Positions 1 through 6,690 of a stretch of 10,383 nt of DNA are shown piece after piece. Position 1 is the stretch's first letter, and each line of letters starts with the position of its first letter. Position numbers and translations under genes: made by a program. The stretch lies in the NCBI GenBank assembly GCA_023269935.1, contig JAGDXC010000006.1, positions 1 to 10,383 of the forward strand. Reading direction: 5' to 3'. The notes under the pieces were generated by a model. That model was given only the letters and a program-made list of their open reading frames with translations, searched no databases and was not told the DNA's origin. The stretch comes from Thermocladium sp. (lineage in GTDB: Archaea; Thermoproteota; Thermoprotei; Thermoproteales; Thermocladiaceae).

Positions 1-55
1 ACCCACGATCTCCCGCGTGCAAGGCGGATATCCTTCCAGGCTAGACTACCGGCCC
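1..55 (-). tRNA. tRNA-Ala (anticodon UGC), 3' part cut off by window edge
   Basis: Read on the minus strand, positions 55 down to 1 fold as tRNA nucleotides 1-54. The acceptor 5' strand is GGGCCGG (55-49), followed by U8 and A9. The D stem is GUCU/GGAU with G18G19 in the loop. The anticodon stem UCCGC/GCGGG encloses a seven-base loop CUUGCAC, giving anticodon UGC (21-19), which decodes GCA alanine codons. The variable region AGAUC and the T-stem strand GUGGG followed by U54 end exactly at the window edge. The third base is G, compatible with the G3:U70 alanine identity pair, but position 70 lies outside. There is no intron at the usual site 3' of nucleotide 37. The T loop and 3' acceptor strand are not visible. 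Confidence 0.93.
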
Positions 56-76
56 CCTTGTTTTCCCGGCTGCATG

Positions 77-88
77 AGTTTTAAAGAT
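77..88 (-). promoter_or_regulatory. TATA box of the tRNA-Ala gene
   Basis: On the minus strand this reads ATCTTTAAAACT. It is centred about 27 bases upstream of the first tRNA nucleotide (position 55), the normal archaeal TATA distance for a transcript starting at or next to the mature 5' end. Confidence 0.6.
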
Positions 89-121
89 TTTCCGTCGCCT
101 TAAAAACAATTAATAAGTTAA

Positions 122-131
122 GTTTATTTAT
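122..131 (+). promoter_or_regulatory. TATA box for the dehydrogenase/OCD operon
   Basis: The sequence GTTTATTTAT is centred about 26 bases before the ATG at 153. This is the spacing expected for a leaderless crenarchaeal transcript, and no Shine-Dalgarno motif precedes that ATG. The box lies in the short AT-rich gap between this operon and the divergent tRNA gene. Confidence 0.55.
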
Positions 132-152
132 CGATAATTACGGTGCATAGTT

Positions 153-1043
153 ATGAAGATTGGATTAATTGGACTGGGAGTGATGGGTTACAGGATAGGC
201 GCTAACCTGGCGAAGGCTGGGAAACTGCATGCAGTTTTCAATAGGACAATGGATAAGGCCATTAAGTTTGGCGCAGAGCATAATGTGGCAGTTGCTAATT
301 CAATAAGAGAGTTGGTGGAGAACAGCGATATAGTGTTGACGATGCTATCGAATGATGATGCCGTATCGGCAGTGATTAGGGAAGCGATTCCTCATATTAA
401 GGGTAAGACAGTGATAGATCTATCCACCATATCGCCAAGCACAAGCATCGATTTAGCTATGCAGGTAAAGAGGAACGGTGGGGAAATGATGGATGCGCCG
501 GTGATAGGAACCTCGATACATGTTGAGCAGAAGAAGCTAGCCGTGCTGGTTGGCGGACCTGAGGAATTATTTGATTTAGCTAAGGATATACTGATGGAGA
601 CGGCTTCATCCGTGACTTACATGGGCGGAAACGGCATGGGGCTCTACGCCAAGCTAGTGAATAATCTGTTGCTCGGCACTTAGGTCGCCGCAATCGGGGA
701 AGCATATTGGTTCGGAGTCAGGAGCGGTTTAAAGCCGAGCGATGTAGAGAAGGTATTGCGGGAATTAAGTAGCGCTAGGTCGCCGACCACGGATCTAAAG
801 GTACCCAAAATAATGAGGGGAGATTACTCGACTCAATTCGCATTGAAGCACATGAGGAAGGACCTCGAGATCATCCAGAAAGAGGCTCAAGGCCTCGGGA
901 TGCCTGTCCCATTATCCGCATTGGCCCTTCAATTATATAGGTTAGTCGAGGAAGCGGAGAATGGGGAACTCGATTTCTCGGCTGTAGCTGAATTATTTAG
1001 GCCGAGGAGGATCAAGGATGGCAATACTATTGACAGAGAATGA
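153..1043 (+). pseudogene. Beta-hydroxyacid dehydrogenase (3-hydroxyisobutyrate dehydrogenase family) interrupted by in-frame TAG
   Basis: This family (3-hydroxyisobutyrate, tartronate semialdehyde and 4-hydroxybutyrate/succinic-semialdehyde dehydrogenases) interconverts beta- or gamma-hydroxy acids and aldehydes with NAD(P). The frame opens at ATG 153 with a Rossmann motif GLGVMG (residues 7-12), then NRT at 30-32, which suggests NADP. A divergent substrate loop DAPVIGT (114-120) follows, then the catalytic-lysine helix KLVNN with Lys167 and Asn171. A TAG at 681-683 stops translation after residue 176, but the same frame continues without any further stop to TGA at 1041-1043. That second part begins VAAIGEAYWFG and supplies the all-helical C-terminal domain. 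Together they make about 296 codons, the normal family length, with no shift or missing residues around the stop. It is either a fresh nonsense mutation, a sequencing error, or readthrough. As two separate polypeptides it would probably be inactive. It overlaps the next gene by 26 bases. Confidence 0.85.
1004..1010 (+). promoter_or_regulatory. Shine-Dalgarno site of the OCD-family gene
   Basis: GAGGAGG lies seven bases before the ATG at 1018, inside the end of the preceding dehydrogenase frame. It fixes the start of the OCD-family gene despite the 26-base overlap and shows that it is an internal operon gene. Confidence 0.7.
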
Positions 1044-1962
1044 TGTCGATAAGCTCCTCTCATTTAAGGAGGCAATTGAGGCTGTGGAGAACGTATTTAG
1101 AATGATGGGGGAAGGCACCGCAATAAATGTACCGCGTCGTAGAGTAATAACGAGGGAAGGCGTCCTGCATGTGCTCCAGGGAGCCGTGCCGGGCCTTGGA
1201 GTAGCGGGGCTTAAGACTTACTTATCGAGCAGGCGTGGCACTAGATTCGTAGTGCTTCTCTTTGATCTATCCACGGGCGAGCTTGGGGCAATCATTGAAG
1301 CGGATAGGCTGGGGCAGATACGAACCGGCGCAGCGAGTGCTGTGGCCACGAAATTCATGAAGCCAACCGCAAGCGTCCTCGGCATAGTTGGGTCCGGCGT
1401 GCAGGCTAGGGCCCAATTCGATGCATTGCGGGAATCATTGAAGCTAGATAAGGTAATCATATATAGTAGGACTAAGGAACATGCTACCGAGTTCGCTAAG
1501 TACGTAGAGAAGAACGGCATTGATGCAAGGGTTGCAGATAGTTATGAAGAGACTTGTAGAGTTGATGTCCTAGTCACAGCTACGAATTCCAAGGAACCAT
1601 TCATAGATGGTAAGTGGCTTCCTAATGATATTCACATAAATGCGATTGGAAGTAATTGGGGAGATAGGGCTGAATTAATGCCAAGCGCCGTAATGCGGGC
1701 CAAGTTAATAGCGGTGGATGATGTGGATCAAGCCAAGAATGAGGCCGGAGACATAATAATGGCGGGAACAGATGCTTGGCAGCGAGTTGTTCCTTTTTCC
1801 AGCATAGTTATTGGGACAGTTAAGCCTAGCGGTGGAGTGACCCTATTTAAGTCGCTTGGCATAGCCGTGGAGGACTTGGCCGTGGCTAAGGTTATTTACG
1901 AGAAGGCCCGCAGGATGGGAACCTACCCCGAGTTCCTCGGCCACCATAAATTTATGGCTTAA
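1018..1962 (+). CDS. Ornithine cyclodeaminase / mu-crystallin family NAD(P)-dependent enzyme
   Basis: Members of this family deaminate or reduce amino-acid-derived imines: ornithine cyclodeaminase, archaeal alanine dehydrogenase, arginine dehydrogenase and ketimine or pyrroline-2-carboxylate reductases. The 314-residue length is typical. Visible marks are the family lysine in GLKTY (Lys66), the block LFDLSTGELG to LGQIRTGAASAVATK (81-112), the dinucleotide motif GSGVQA (125-130), SRT at 150-152 where NADP enzymes often carry a basic residue, TATNSKEPF (187-195), HINAIGSN (206-213) and Asp234/Asp235. True ornithine cyclodeaminases have GGDCPGKTEL where this protein has GSNWGDRAEL, so it is more likely an alanine dehydrogenase or imine reductase type; the substrate cannot be read. 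It follows the interrupted dehydrogenase in the same operon and has its own strong Shine-Dalgarno site, so it may be translated even though its neighbour is broken. Confidence 0.9.
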   Translation: MAILLTENDVDKLLSFKEAIEAVENVFRMMGEGTAINVPRRRVITREGVLHVLQGAVPGLGVAGLKTYLSSRRGTRFVVLLFDLSTGELGAIIEADRLGQIRTGAASAVATKFMKPTASVLGIVGSGVQARAQFDALRESLKLDKVIIYSRTKEHATEFAKYVEKNGIDARVADSYEETCRVDVLVTATNSKEPFIDGKWLPNDIHINAIGSNWGDRAELMPSAVMRAKLIAVDDVDQAKNEAGDIIMAGTDAWQRVVPFSSIVIGTVKPSGGVTLFKSLGIAVEDLAVAKVIYEKARRMGTYPEFLGHHKFMA

Positions 1963-2005
1963 TTTCTCTGCCCGTGGCTTGGAGCCTTAATTGATTAACT
2001 AACAA

Positions 2006-2018
2006 AAATTTAAATATT
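2006..2018 (+). promoter_or_regulatory. TATA box for the radical SAM gene
   Basis: The run AAAATTTAAATAT is centred about 26 bases before the ATG at 2038. No comparable box lies at that distance before the other in-frame ATG at 2029, so this site favours a leaderless start at 2038. Confidence 0.55.
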
Positions 2019-2037
2019 TAATTTATTTATGAAAAAC

Positions 2038-3627
2038 ATGCCCGGCGAGCACGGGTTTCCCGTAGTCCTAACTAGCGAGGGCTCCACTGCCAGCGATACC
2101 TTTGGCGCGTCAATTGCTGGGTTCATAAGCGCCTTGCCTGATTCATACCTAAGGGATTGGGTGGCTCACCTATACTTTAAGGTTAAAAGCAATAGGAAAG
2201 GCATAGTTAAGCGGGCCCCGTATGGATTAGCGAAGGTTCAAGCAGCGTTGATCAAGAGCGGCATTGACGCCAAGATAATAGACCCAAATAAGCTAGATAA
2301 GGCAGTGGGACCCAATACCAAGATATTGGGGATATACACCATGGATCCGCTGGGGCTTAGCTACGGTTCTGGCATAGTTTACTGGATACTAAAACTGGCT
2401 GATCTGCCGTACTCCGGCATTCCATACATATCGAAATCGTTTCTTAATGTTATAAATAACGAAGCAATAAAAAAGAATAGAAATCACCTAAAGATAATAG
2501 TAGGTGGCCCAGCCGTTTGGCAGATACTCGACTCTGGATCGCAGCATAAGCTGGGAATAGATGTTATTTATGAGGGGGAATTCGAGGAGGAGGGACCGGG
2601 GCTTTTTCATAAAATATTGAATGGAGAATCAGTACCTAATGTAGTGACCGCCAAAAGACCGGTGCCAGTGAATCTAATACCAACCATAGTTACTCCATCC
2701 ATTGGCGGACTAGTGGAGGTTACCAGGGGATGTGGCAGGGGATGCCAATTCTGCACCCCAACGTTAAGCGGCATGATTAGATCAATGCCATTTGAGGACC
2801 ATATAGATAAAGAGATAAAACTTAATATAGAGATAGGCAAGGTCAAGGAGATAGGTCTCCACAGCGAGGAGTTCTTCAGATATGGAGCAAAGGGGATAAA
2901 TCCAGAGCCGGATAAGGTGATTAACTTAGTTAAGAGTTCGTATAAATTAGTGAAATCATATGGAGATGAATACAGCATAACCACTGACTTCACCACGGCC
3001 GCAGTAGTGGTGCAGGCGCCCAAGATGGTGAAAGAAGTCAGTCAATATATGAATGAGGGTGGGGCTAAGAGCTTCATTGAGATGGGAATAGAAACTGGTT
3101 CCCCAAGATTATTGTCAATGCTAATGCCAGGCAAGGTTCTTCCCTTCAAGCCAACACAATACCCCGATATAGTTGAGAATGCGATAGGCATTTTAAACGA
3201 TAATGGATGGATAGTGGTAGGCACCATGATAATCAATTTGCCCGGTGAGACCGATAACGATGTAGAGAAGAACCTTGAGTTGCTTGATAGGCTCCGGAAA
3301 CTGCGAGTAATGACTTTTCCGTTGCCATTCATACCAATGGGTGCATTGCGACACAGGGACTTCACTATCCTAGATAAAATACTGGAGAACCCGCTTCGCA
3401 GAGAATTCGTGCTTCTGGCATTAAGTAAGGCCATAAGCGAAGCGAGGGCTGATGATGATATAATAACGTCTAAAATGGAGAATCCGGTGGTTAGACGAAT
3501 GATGAAGCACTTGATTAGGGCCACCATGGGGTTAGTGCTGAGTCGCTACAGGGAGAAGCTGGAGGCAATGCGTAGTCCTAATAGTGCAAGGATAACAGGA
3601 ATCGTCAACACCATTGGAAGAAAATGA
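2038..3627 (+). CDS. Radical SAM enzyme with N-terminal cobalamin-domain-like region
   Basis: Radical SAM enzymes use a [4Fe-4S] cluster to cleave S-adenosylmethionine to a radical. The cluster-binding motif is CGRGCQFC, with Cys232, Cys236 and Cys239 in CxxxCxxC spacing, preceded by GLVEVTRG. An N-terminal region of about 220 residues has the layout of a cobalamin-binding fold (APYGLAKVQAAL at 60-71, TMDPLGL at 101-107, VGGPAVWQI at 155-163) but lacks the DxHxxG cobalamin histidine motif. Later come the SAM-pocket segments IEMGIETGS and IINLPGET. At 529 residues the length suits this archaeal family, largely uncharacterised as far as I know; the GDGT ring synthases GrsA/GrsB of Sulfolobus are radical SAM proteins of broadly similar build, so lipid modification is a possible but unproven role. 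The start is placed at 2038 rather than 2029 from TATA spacing. The channel gene 30 bases downstream may be co-transcribed. Confidence 0.85.
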   Translation: MPGEHGFPVVLTSEGSTASDTFGASIAGFISALPDSYLRDWVAHLYFKVKSNRKGIVKRAPYGLAKVQAALIKSGIDAKIIDPNKLDKAVGPNTKILGIYTMDPLGLSYGSGIVYWILKLADLPYSGIPYISKSFLNVINNEAIKKNRNHLKIIVGGPAVWQILDSGSQHKLGIDVIYEGEFEEEGPGLFHKILNGESVPNVVTAKRPVPVNLIPTIVTPSIGGLVEVTRGCGRGCQFCTPTLSGMIRSMPFEDHIDKEIKLNIEIGKVKEIGLHSEEFFRYGAKGINPEPDKVINLVKSSYKLVKSYGDEYSITTDFTTAAVVVQAPKMVKEVSQYMNEGGAKSFIEMGIETGSPRLLSMLMPGKVLPFKPTQYPDIVENAIGILNDNGWIVVGTMIINLPGETDNDVEKNLELLDRLRKLRVMTFPLPFIPMGALRHRDFTILDKILENPLRREFVLLALSKAISEARADDDIITSKMENPVVRRMMKHLIRATMGLVLSRYREKLEAMRSPNSARITGIVNTIGRK

Positions 3628-3657
3628 ATTAAAGCACGCATATTGTCTCCGGCATTG

Positions 3658-4281
3658 ATGATAACCTCAATAATAATAGATGTACTGAACTATGTGGGCA
3701 TAATAGCGTTTGCGGCATCTGGCGCGCTTAAGGCAATAGATAAGGACATGGATTTATTGGGGGTAATCGTCCTAGGTTTTTCAACGGCCCTTGCTGGAGG
3801 AATAACGAGGGATGTATTGCTCGGCGTGTTTCCTCCAATCAATATAGTTTACCTACCGTATCCCATAACGGCCATTACGGCTGCAATTGCTACCCTGCCA
3901 TTTTCTAAGTATGTAATGAGGGGCATGAAGCCCTTCCTCTATGCCGATGCCCTTGGACTCGGCGCATTCACTGCAATAGGTGCTCAAGTGGCATTTATGC
4001 ATGGATTAAATCCGCTTGGAATAGCTATGCTTGCATCCATAACAGCTGTCGGAGGTGGTGTTATACGTGATCTTTTAGCTAGTGAGATACCCATGGTGCT
4101 GTCAAGGGAGGTGTATGCCACAGCCTCAATAATAGGGGGATTCGCTTACTGGCTTCTGGCCATGGTAATTCCATTAGGCGATGATGCGATAATAGTGACC
4201 GTGCTTGTATCGGCGATTAGGATGATAGCAATAGAAAGAAGGTGGAGCCTCCCAAGAGCCAGAAGCCTCACCGAGCTCTAG
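3658..4281 (+). CDS. TRIC/YadS-type membrane channel (UPF0126 family)
   Basis: Prokaryotic TRIC channels form trimers in the cytoplasmic membrane and conduct K+ and other small cations; some UPF0126 members have been described as glycine transporters. The 207-residue protein is almost wholly hydrophobic, with about seven helices, and carries the two family repeats. The first has SGALKA (21-26) and GGITRD (47-52); the second has ADALGLGAFTAIGAQ (96-110) and GGGVIRD (132-138). The glycine-rich kinked helices each end in an RD pair, as usual. ATG 3658 is taken as the start; a TTG at 3643 would add five residues but has no ribosome site, and the first repeat begins just after the ATG. The gene lies 30 bases behind the radical SAM gene and ends in TAG, overlapping the 3' end of the opposing membrane-protein gene by 14 bases. 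Confidence 0.88.
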   Translation: MITSIIIDVLNYVGIIAFAASGALKAIDKDMDLLGVIVLGFSTALAGGITRDVLLGVFPPINIVYLPYPITAITAAIATLPFSKYVMRGMKPFLYADALGLGAFTAIGAQVAFMHGLNPLGIAMLASITAVGGGVIRDLLASEIPMVLSREVYATASIIGGFAYWLLAMVIPLGDDAIIVTVLVSAIRMIAIERRWSLPRARSLTEL

Positions 4282-4684
4282 TTGATAATATGCCTCCCAC
4301 TATTCCTGAGAAGAAATTAACCAATATGAATATACCTATGCGAGCCCTAAGTGGCCCAGCATAGGCATCAAACGCCATAGATATAACTGCAAAGGCCGCA
4401 ATCGTATACATCGATAATCTTTGCATACCACGAAGCAATTGATAATAATTGGATTGCTCCTGAAACCTATAGGGGGACGCGAATACTATTAGCAAGACGT
4501 AAACTGCCAGAATCACCCCAGCATCTACCCATTGACCAACATAGATGGCCCACAATGGGCTCAAGATTAGATTAACTGGGTAAAACACATTGGTAATTAA
4601 CTCAATTATGAGGGTAACGGCCGATAAGAAGAAGGAGTAACCGATGCCGGCCGCTACTTGTAGCCGTGCTGCTCTGCTGCTCAT
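4268..4684 (-). CDS. Small membrane protein, four predicted helices, unknown function
   Basis: I do not recognise this 138-residue protein. Hydrophobic stretches at about residues 12-34, 48-69, 89-108 and 114-133 suggest four transmembrane helices. The loop after helix 2 is polar (SPYRFQEQSNYYQ, 70-82), and the tail STRAR is short and basic. No signal peptide, cysteine pair or catalytic motif is visible. It begins 22 bases after the SPFH gene on the same strand, behind a clear Shine-Dalgarno motif, so the two are almost certainly co-transcribed; it may act as a membrane partner for the soluble SPFH protein. Its 3' end overlaps the convergent TRIC gene by 14 bases. Confidence 0.75.
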   Translation of the reverse strand: MSSRAARLQVAAGIGYSFFLSAVTLIIELITNVFYPVNLILSPLWAIYVGQWVDAGVILAVYVLLIVFASPYRFQEQSNYYQLLRGMQRLSMYTIAAFAVISMAFDAYAGPLRARIGIFILVNFFSGIVGGILSTRAR

Positions 4685-4691
4685 TAATGGC

Positions 4692-4698
4692 CACTCCT
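4692..4698 (-). promoter_or_regulatory. Shine-Dalgarno site of the four-helix membrane protein
   Basis: On the minus strand AGGAGTG stands seven bases before the ATG at 4684, within the 22-base gap after the SPFH gene. It marks an internal operon gene and supports this start. Confidence 0.6.
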
Positions 4699-4706
4699 AA
4701 TTAACT

Positions 4707-5573
4707 TCACTGAGCCATACTAGTTGAACCCTCCTTTTTCTCCTCCTTTCTAGGCAATAATTGCTCAATGCCTGGCAGCGTTCCTCCAACTATTAAGTTA
4801 ATGGGGTAATAGGGAACCCCCAGCATCATATTGGTGGCTGCTGGATCCGCTTTACTTGCCATTACCTCCGCAAGCCGAGCGCGCACTGCCTGCAATGTAT
4901 CTATGCCGAGGGCTAGGTACTGCACTATTCTTCTCATTGTGTCATCCTCCGGCTCAAGCCTAACTATTCTGCAGGCCAATAGGTTGATGCCTATCTCCTC
5001 CATTGCAGACCTAAGAGATGCCGCCACGGCATCAGTTATTTTGTGGAGATTAGCATAAACTTCCTTAAGCGACACCAAGTTCAGCACTTGAGACACGGAT
5101 TGATCAACTATTGGAGAAAGGAACGCGGCCAATGCGTCGACGGTGTACTTCATTTCACCGAATTGAACGCTATTCACGAGCTTAGCTGCATCACTAACCA
5201 TGAAGTAATAAGCCACCTGATACCGCATCGCCACTAATTCCTTAGTTTGGCTGACGCCCTCGCTCCTGGCCTCATGCCTCGCCGTGCTTATGAAGAGAAC
5301 CTCTATCTCCCAAGGTAAATTACCGCTGTATTGAAGCCTTGAGAAGAATTGGGAAACCGGATTCGCCGGCGTCTGGAGATCGTGAGCACCAGCATCAAAT
5401 ACGCCAGTTATTTGCCCTTGAACCCTCACAACCGCCTTTTGATTTGAGTAAACAATTAAGCGAGACCGAGTTCTAACATCGACGGAATGATACTTCACTA
5501 TTAAATCATTGGCCCCCATTTCATCTCTTCCTTGTTCATTTATAGTAGATATTACTTGTGCTCGTATTGACAT
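4707..5573 (-). CDS. SPFH/Band-7 domain protein, YdjI / virion-core-like group
   Basis: SPFH proteins oligomerise and often organise membrane microdomains or stress complexes. The layout here matches the soluble YdjI/YdjL-type group: a first strand pair SRLIVYSNQKAVVRVQG (37-53), a GVFDAGAHDLQT segment (57-68) equivalent to the usual 'vfgPGrytL' turn, WEIEVLFIS (88-96), then MRYQVAYYFMVSDAAKLV (116-133). An alpha/beta half follows to about residue 225, with LLACRIVRLEP (198-208) as the final SPFH strand. The tail ends in a charged KEEKKEG stretch. No transmembrane segment or zinc ribbon is visible in the 288 residues. The start is set at ATG 5573: a TATA box lies 27 bases upstream, and the TTG at 5594 would fall next to it. 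It is followed by the four-helix membrane protein and preceded by the PGFRGYK protein, a likely functional set. Confidence 0.8.
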   Translation of the reverse strand: MSIRAQVISTINEQGRDEMGANDLIVKYHSVDVRTRSRLIVYSNQKAVVRVQGQITGVFDAGAHDLQTPANPVSQFFSRLQYSGNLPWEIEVLFISTARHEARSEGVSQTKELVAMRYQVAYYFMVSDAAKLVNSVQFGEMKYTVDALAAFLSPIVDQSVSQVLNLVSLKEVYANLHKITDAVAASLRSAMEEIGINLLACRIVRLEPEDDTMRRIVQYLALGIDTLQAVRARLAEVMASKADPAATNMMLGVPYYPINLIVGGTLPGIEQLLPRKEEKKEGSTSMAQ

Positions 5574-5594
5574 ATCTAAGGCTATCCCTATCAA

Positions 5595-5606
5595 CTTAAT
5601 ATACTT
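5595..5606 (-). promoter_or_regulatory. TATA box for the SPFH/membrane-protein pair
   Basis: On the minus strand this reads AAGTATATTAAG, centred about 27 bases before the ATG at 5573. It gives the SPFH gene its own leaderless promoter although the upstream gene lies on the same strand. Confidence 0.6.
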
Positions 5607-5673
5607 TTCTATTCAACTTAACCAATAAAATATTAATAATTGATATAAATTGGTTAAATTATGTGGAAAATTA

Positions 5674-6165
5674 TTACCTCAGCGATTCAGGAAGCATAAG
5701 CTTCAGCCTATCAGTAAATCTCATGTGTAATTCCTTGACCAGCAGCAAGATGGAGTCAGGATCCTTTCTAGATCTAGCTGCCTCCAATATTGCCCTAGCT
5801 GAATTTATGAGCGTCAAATCGAATTGAACTATTTTCTCCAAATCCTCTGGAAATAACTTGAATCTATCATGCATGCCTGAATCCCCAAGCGGCGCACTCT
5901 GTATATCGCTTATTAGACTACGTAGCTCTGATATTAACCTCTCATATCTTTGCACCGATTCACTGAATGGATCGTTTATCGCCTTCTCTTCGACCTCGCT
6001 GGATATTAAGCGACGCGCCTCCTCTAGGGATTGAGTTATGGCTTGCCGAACCAGGAAATCATCCTGCCGAATCAAGTCCTTAATCTTATATCCCCTGAAG
6101 CCCGGCACCAATAATTGAAGTCTCTCCAGTGGCGAGAGCGGGGAATCCGAAACTGGACCAGACAC
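5674..6165 (-). CDS. Conserved-looking helical protein with PGFRGYK motif, function unknown
   Basis: The 163-residue protein begins LSPLERLQLLVPGFRGYKIKD (10-30) and continues with RQDDFLVR (33-40), heptad-like helices, a glycine break APLGDSG (91-97) and FKLFPEDLEKIVQFDL (102-117). I recall a 'PGy-GYK-kE-rR-aD' pattern in unnamed bacterial and archaeal proteins, sometimes near SPFH genes, but cannot check it here. There is no transmembrane segment, cysteine pair or enzymatic motif, so it is probably a soluble helical adaptor. GTG 6165 is preferred as start because a TATA-like ATTTAAGCTTAT lies about 24 bases upstream and the motif then sits at the N terminus; a TTG at 6207 would add 14 residues of low-complexity character and would contain that box. 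It lies about 100 bases upstream of the SPFH gene on the same strand. Confidence 0.7.
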   Translation of the reverse strand: MSGPVSDSPLSPLERLQLLVPGFRGYKIKDLIRQDDFLVRQAITQSLEEARRLISSEVEEKAINDPFSESVQRYERLISELRSLISDIQSAPLGDSGMHDRFKLFPEDLEKIVQFDLTLINSARAILEAARSRKDPDSILLLVKELHMRFTDRLKLMLPESLR

Positions 6166-6182
6166 GCGCTTTACGACATGGC

Positions 6183-6194
6183 ATAAGCTTAAAT
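6183..6194 (-). promoter_or_regulatory. TATA-like box for the PGFRGYK protein
   Basis: On the minus strand ATTTAAGCTTAT is centred about 24 bases before the GTG at 6165. It is the only good TATA candidate in the divergent gap to the DUF488 gene for this direction. Confidence 0.45.
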
Positions 6195-6287
6195 GTGTTC
6201 CTCTCAACTGTATTTCTGAACTGAAAACTAATAACCCAACAAAAGATACCTTAGAACTTTATTATTAAGATTATAGTATCAATGAAA

Positions 6288-6299
6288 ATGTTTATCTTA
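6288..6299 (+). promoter_or_regulatory. TATA box for the DUF488/regulator operon
   Basis: ATGTTTATCTTA is centred about 27 bases before the ATG at 6321, consistent with a leaderless transcript; no Shine-Dalgarno motif precedes that ATG. Confidence 0.5.
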
Positions 6300-6320
6300 C
6301 TCAGTTAACTCTAATTAGCA

Positions 6321-6680
6321 ATGGATATAAAAATAAAAAGGATATATGATGATGCCCAAGATAGCGACGGGTTCAGGATACTAGTTGATGCTTTATGGCC
6401 GCGAGGATTATCTAAGGAACGAGCAAGGATAGACTATTGGGCAAGGGATATTGCGCCCAGCGATACGCTTAGAAAGTGGTTTAATCATGAACCCAGCAAA
6501 TGGGATGAATTTAAGGTGAGGTACTGGAATGAATTGGACTCTAAACTGGATCACGTGAAGGAATTAATGAGGATAATCAATGAAAGGGATAAGGTAACGT
6601 TATTATTTTCAGCTAAGGATAGGGAAAGAAATAACGCCGTGGCACTGCTGGAGTATATACGCAGTAAGTCCAACTATTAA
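6321..6680 (+). CDS. DUF488 family protein (YeaO-like)
   Basis: This 119-residue protein is a full-length member of the DUF488/YeaO family, whose biochemical role is not established as far as I know. The family marks are in order: KRIYDD (6-11), DGFRILVDALWPRGLSKE (16-33), with WPRG invariant in the family, WARDIAPSDTLRKWFNH (40-56), then WDEFKVRYWNEL (61-72) and a C-terminal strand TLLFSAKD (93-100), which in relatives reads 'TLLYaakD'. It is a small soluble protein without cysteines or membrane segments. The stop is ten bases before the ATG of the HTH_10 regulator, so the two form an operon, and the next gene beyond is the convergent NO reductase. A redox or NO-related accessory role is suggested only by that context. 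Confidence 0.85.
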   Translation: MDIKIKRIYDDAQDSDGFRILVDALWPRGLSKERARIDYWARDIAPSDTLRKWFNHEPSKWDEFKVRYWNELDSKLDHVKELMRIINERDKVTLLFSAKDRERNNAVALLEYIRSKSNY

Positions 6681-6690
6681 CGTGAGCATA

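Noticed and set aside
681..683. Pyrrolysine or other recoding of TAG
   Set aside because: TAG ends the channel gene at 4279-4281 and the MaoC-like gene at 9811-9813, and no pyl gene is in the window. Leucine, glutamine or serine by a single base change is simpler.
756..1043. Independent 95-residue gene downstream of the TAG
   Set aside because: It has no promoter or ribosome site, is in the same frame as the dehydrogenase, and encodes only that family's C-terminal helical domain.
2607..3527. Two minus-strand open frames inside the radical SAM gene
   Set aside because: They are antisense to a gene with clear motifs, have no family features of their own, and no promoter.
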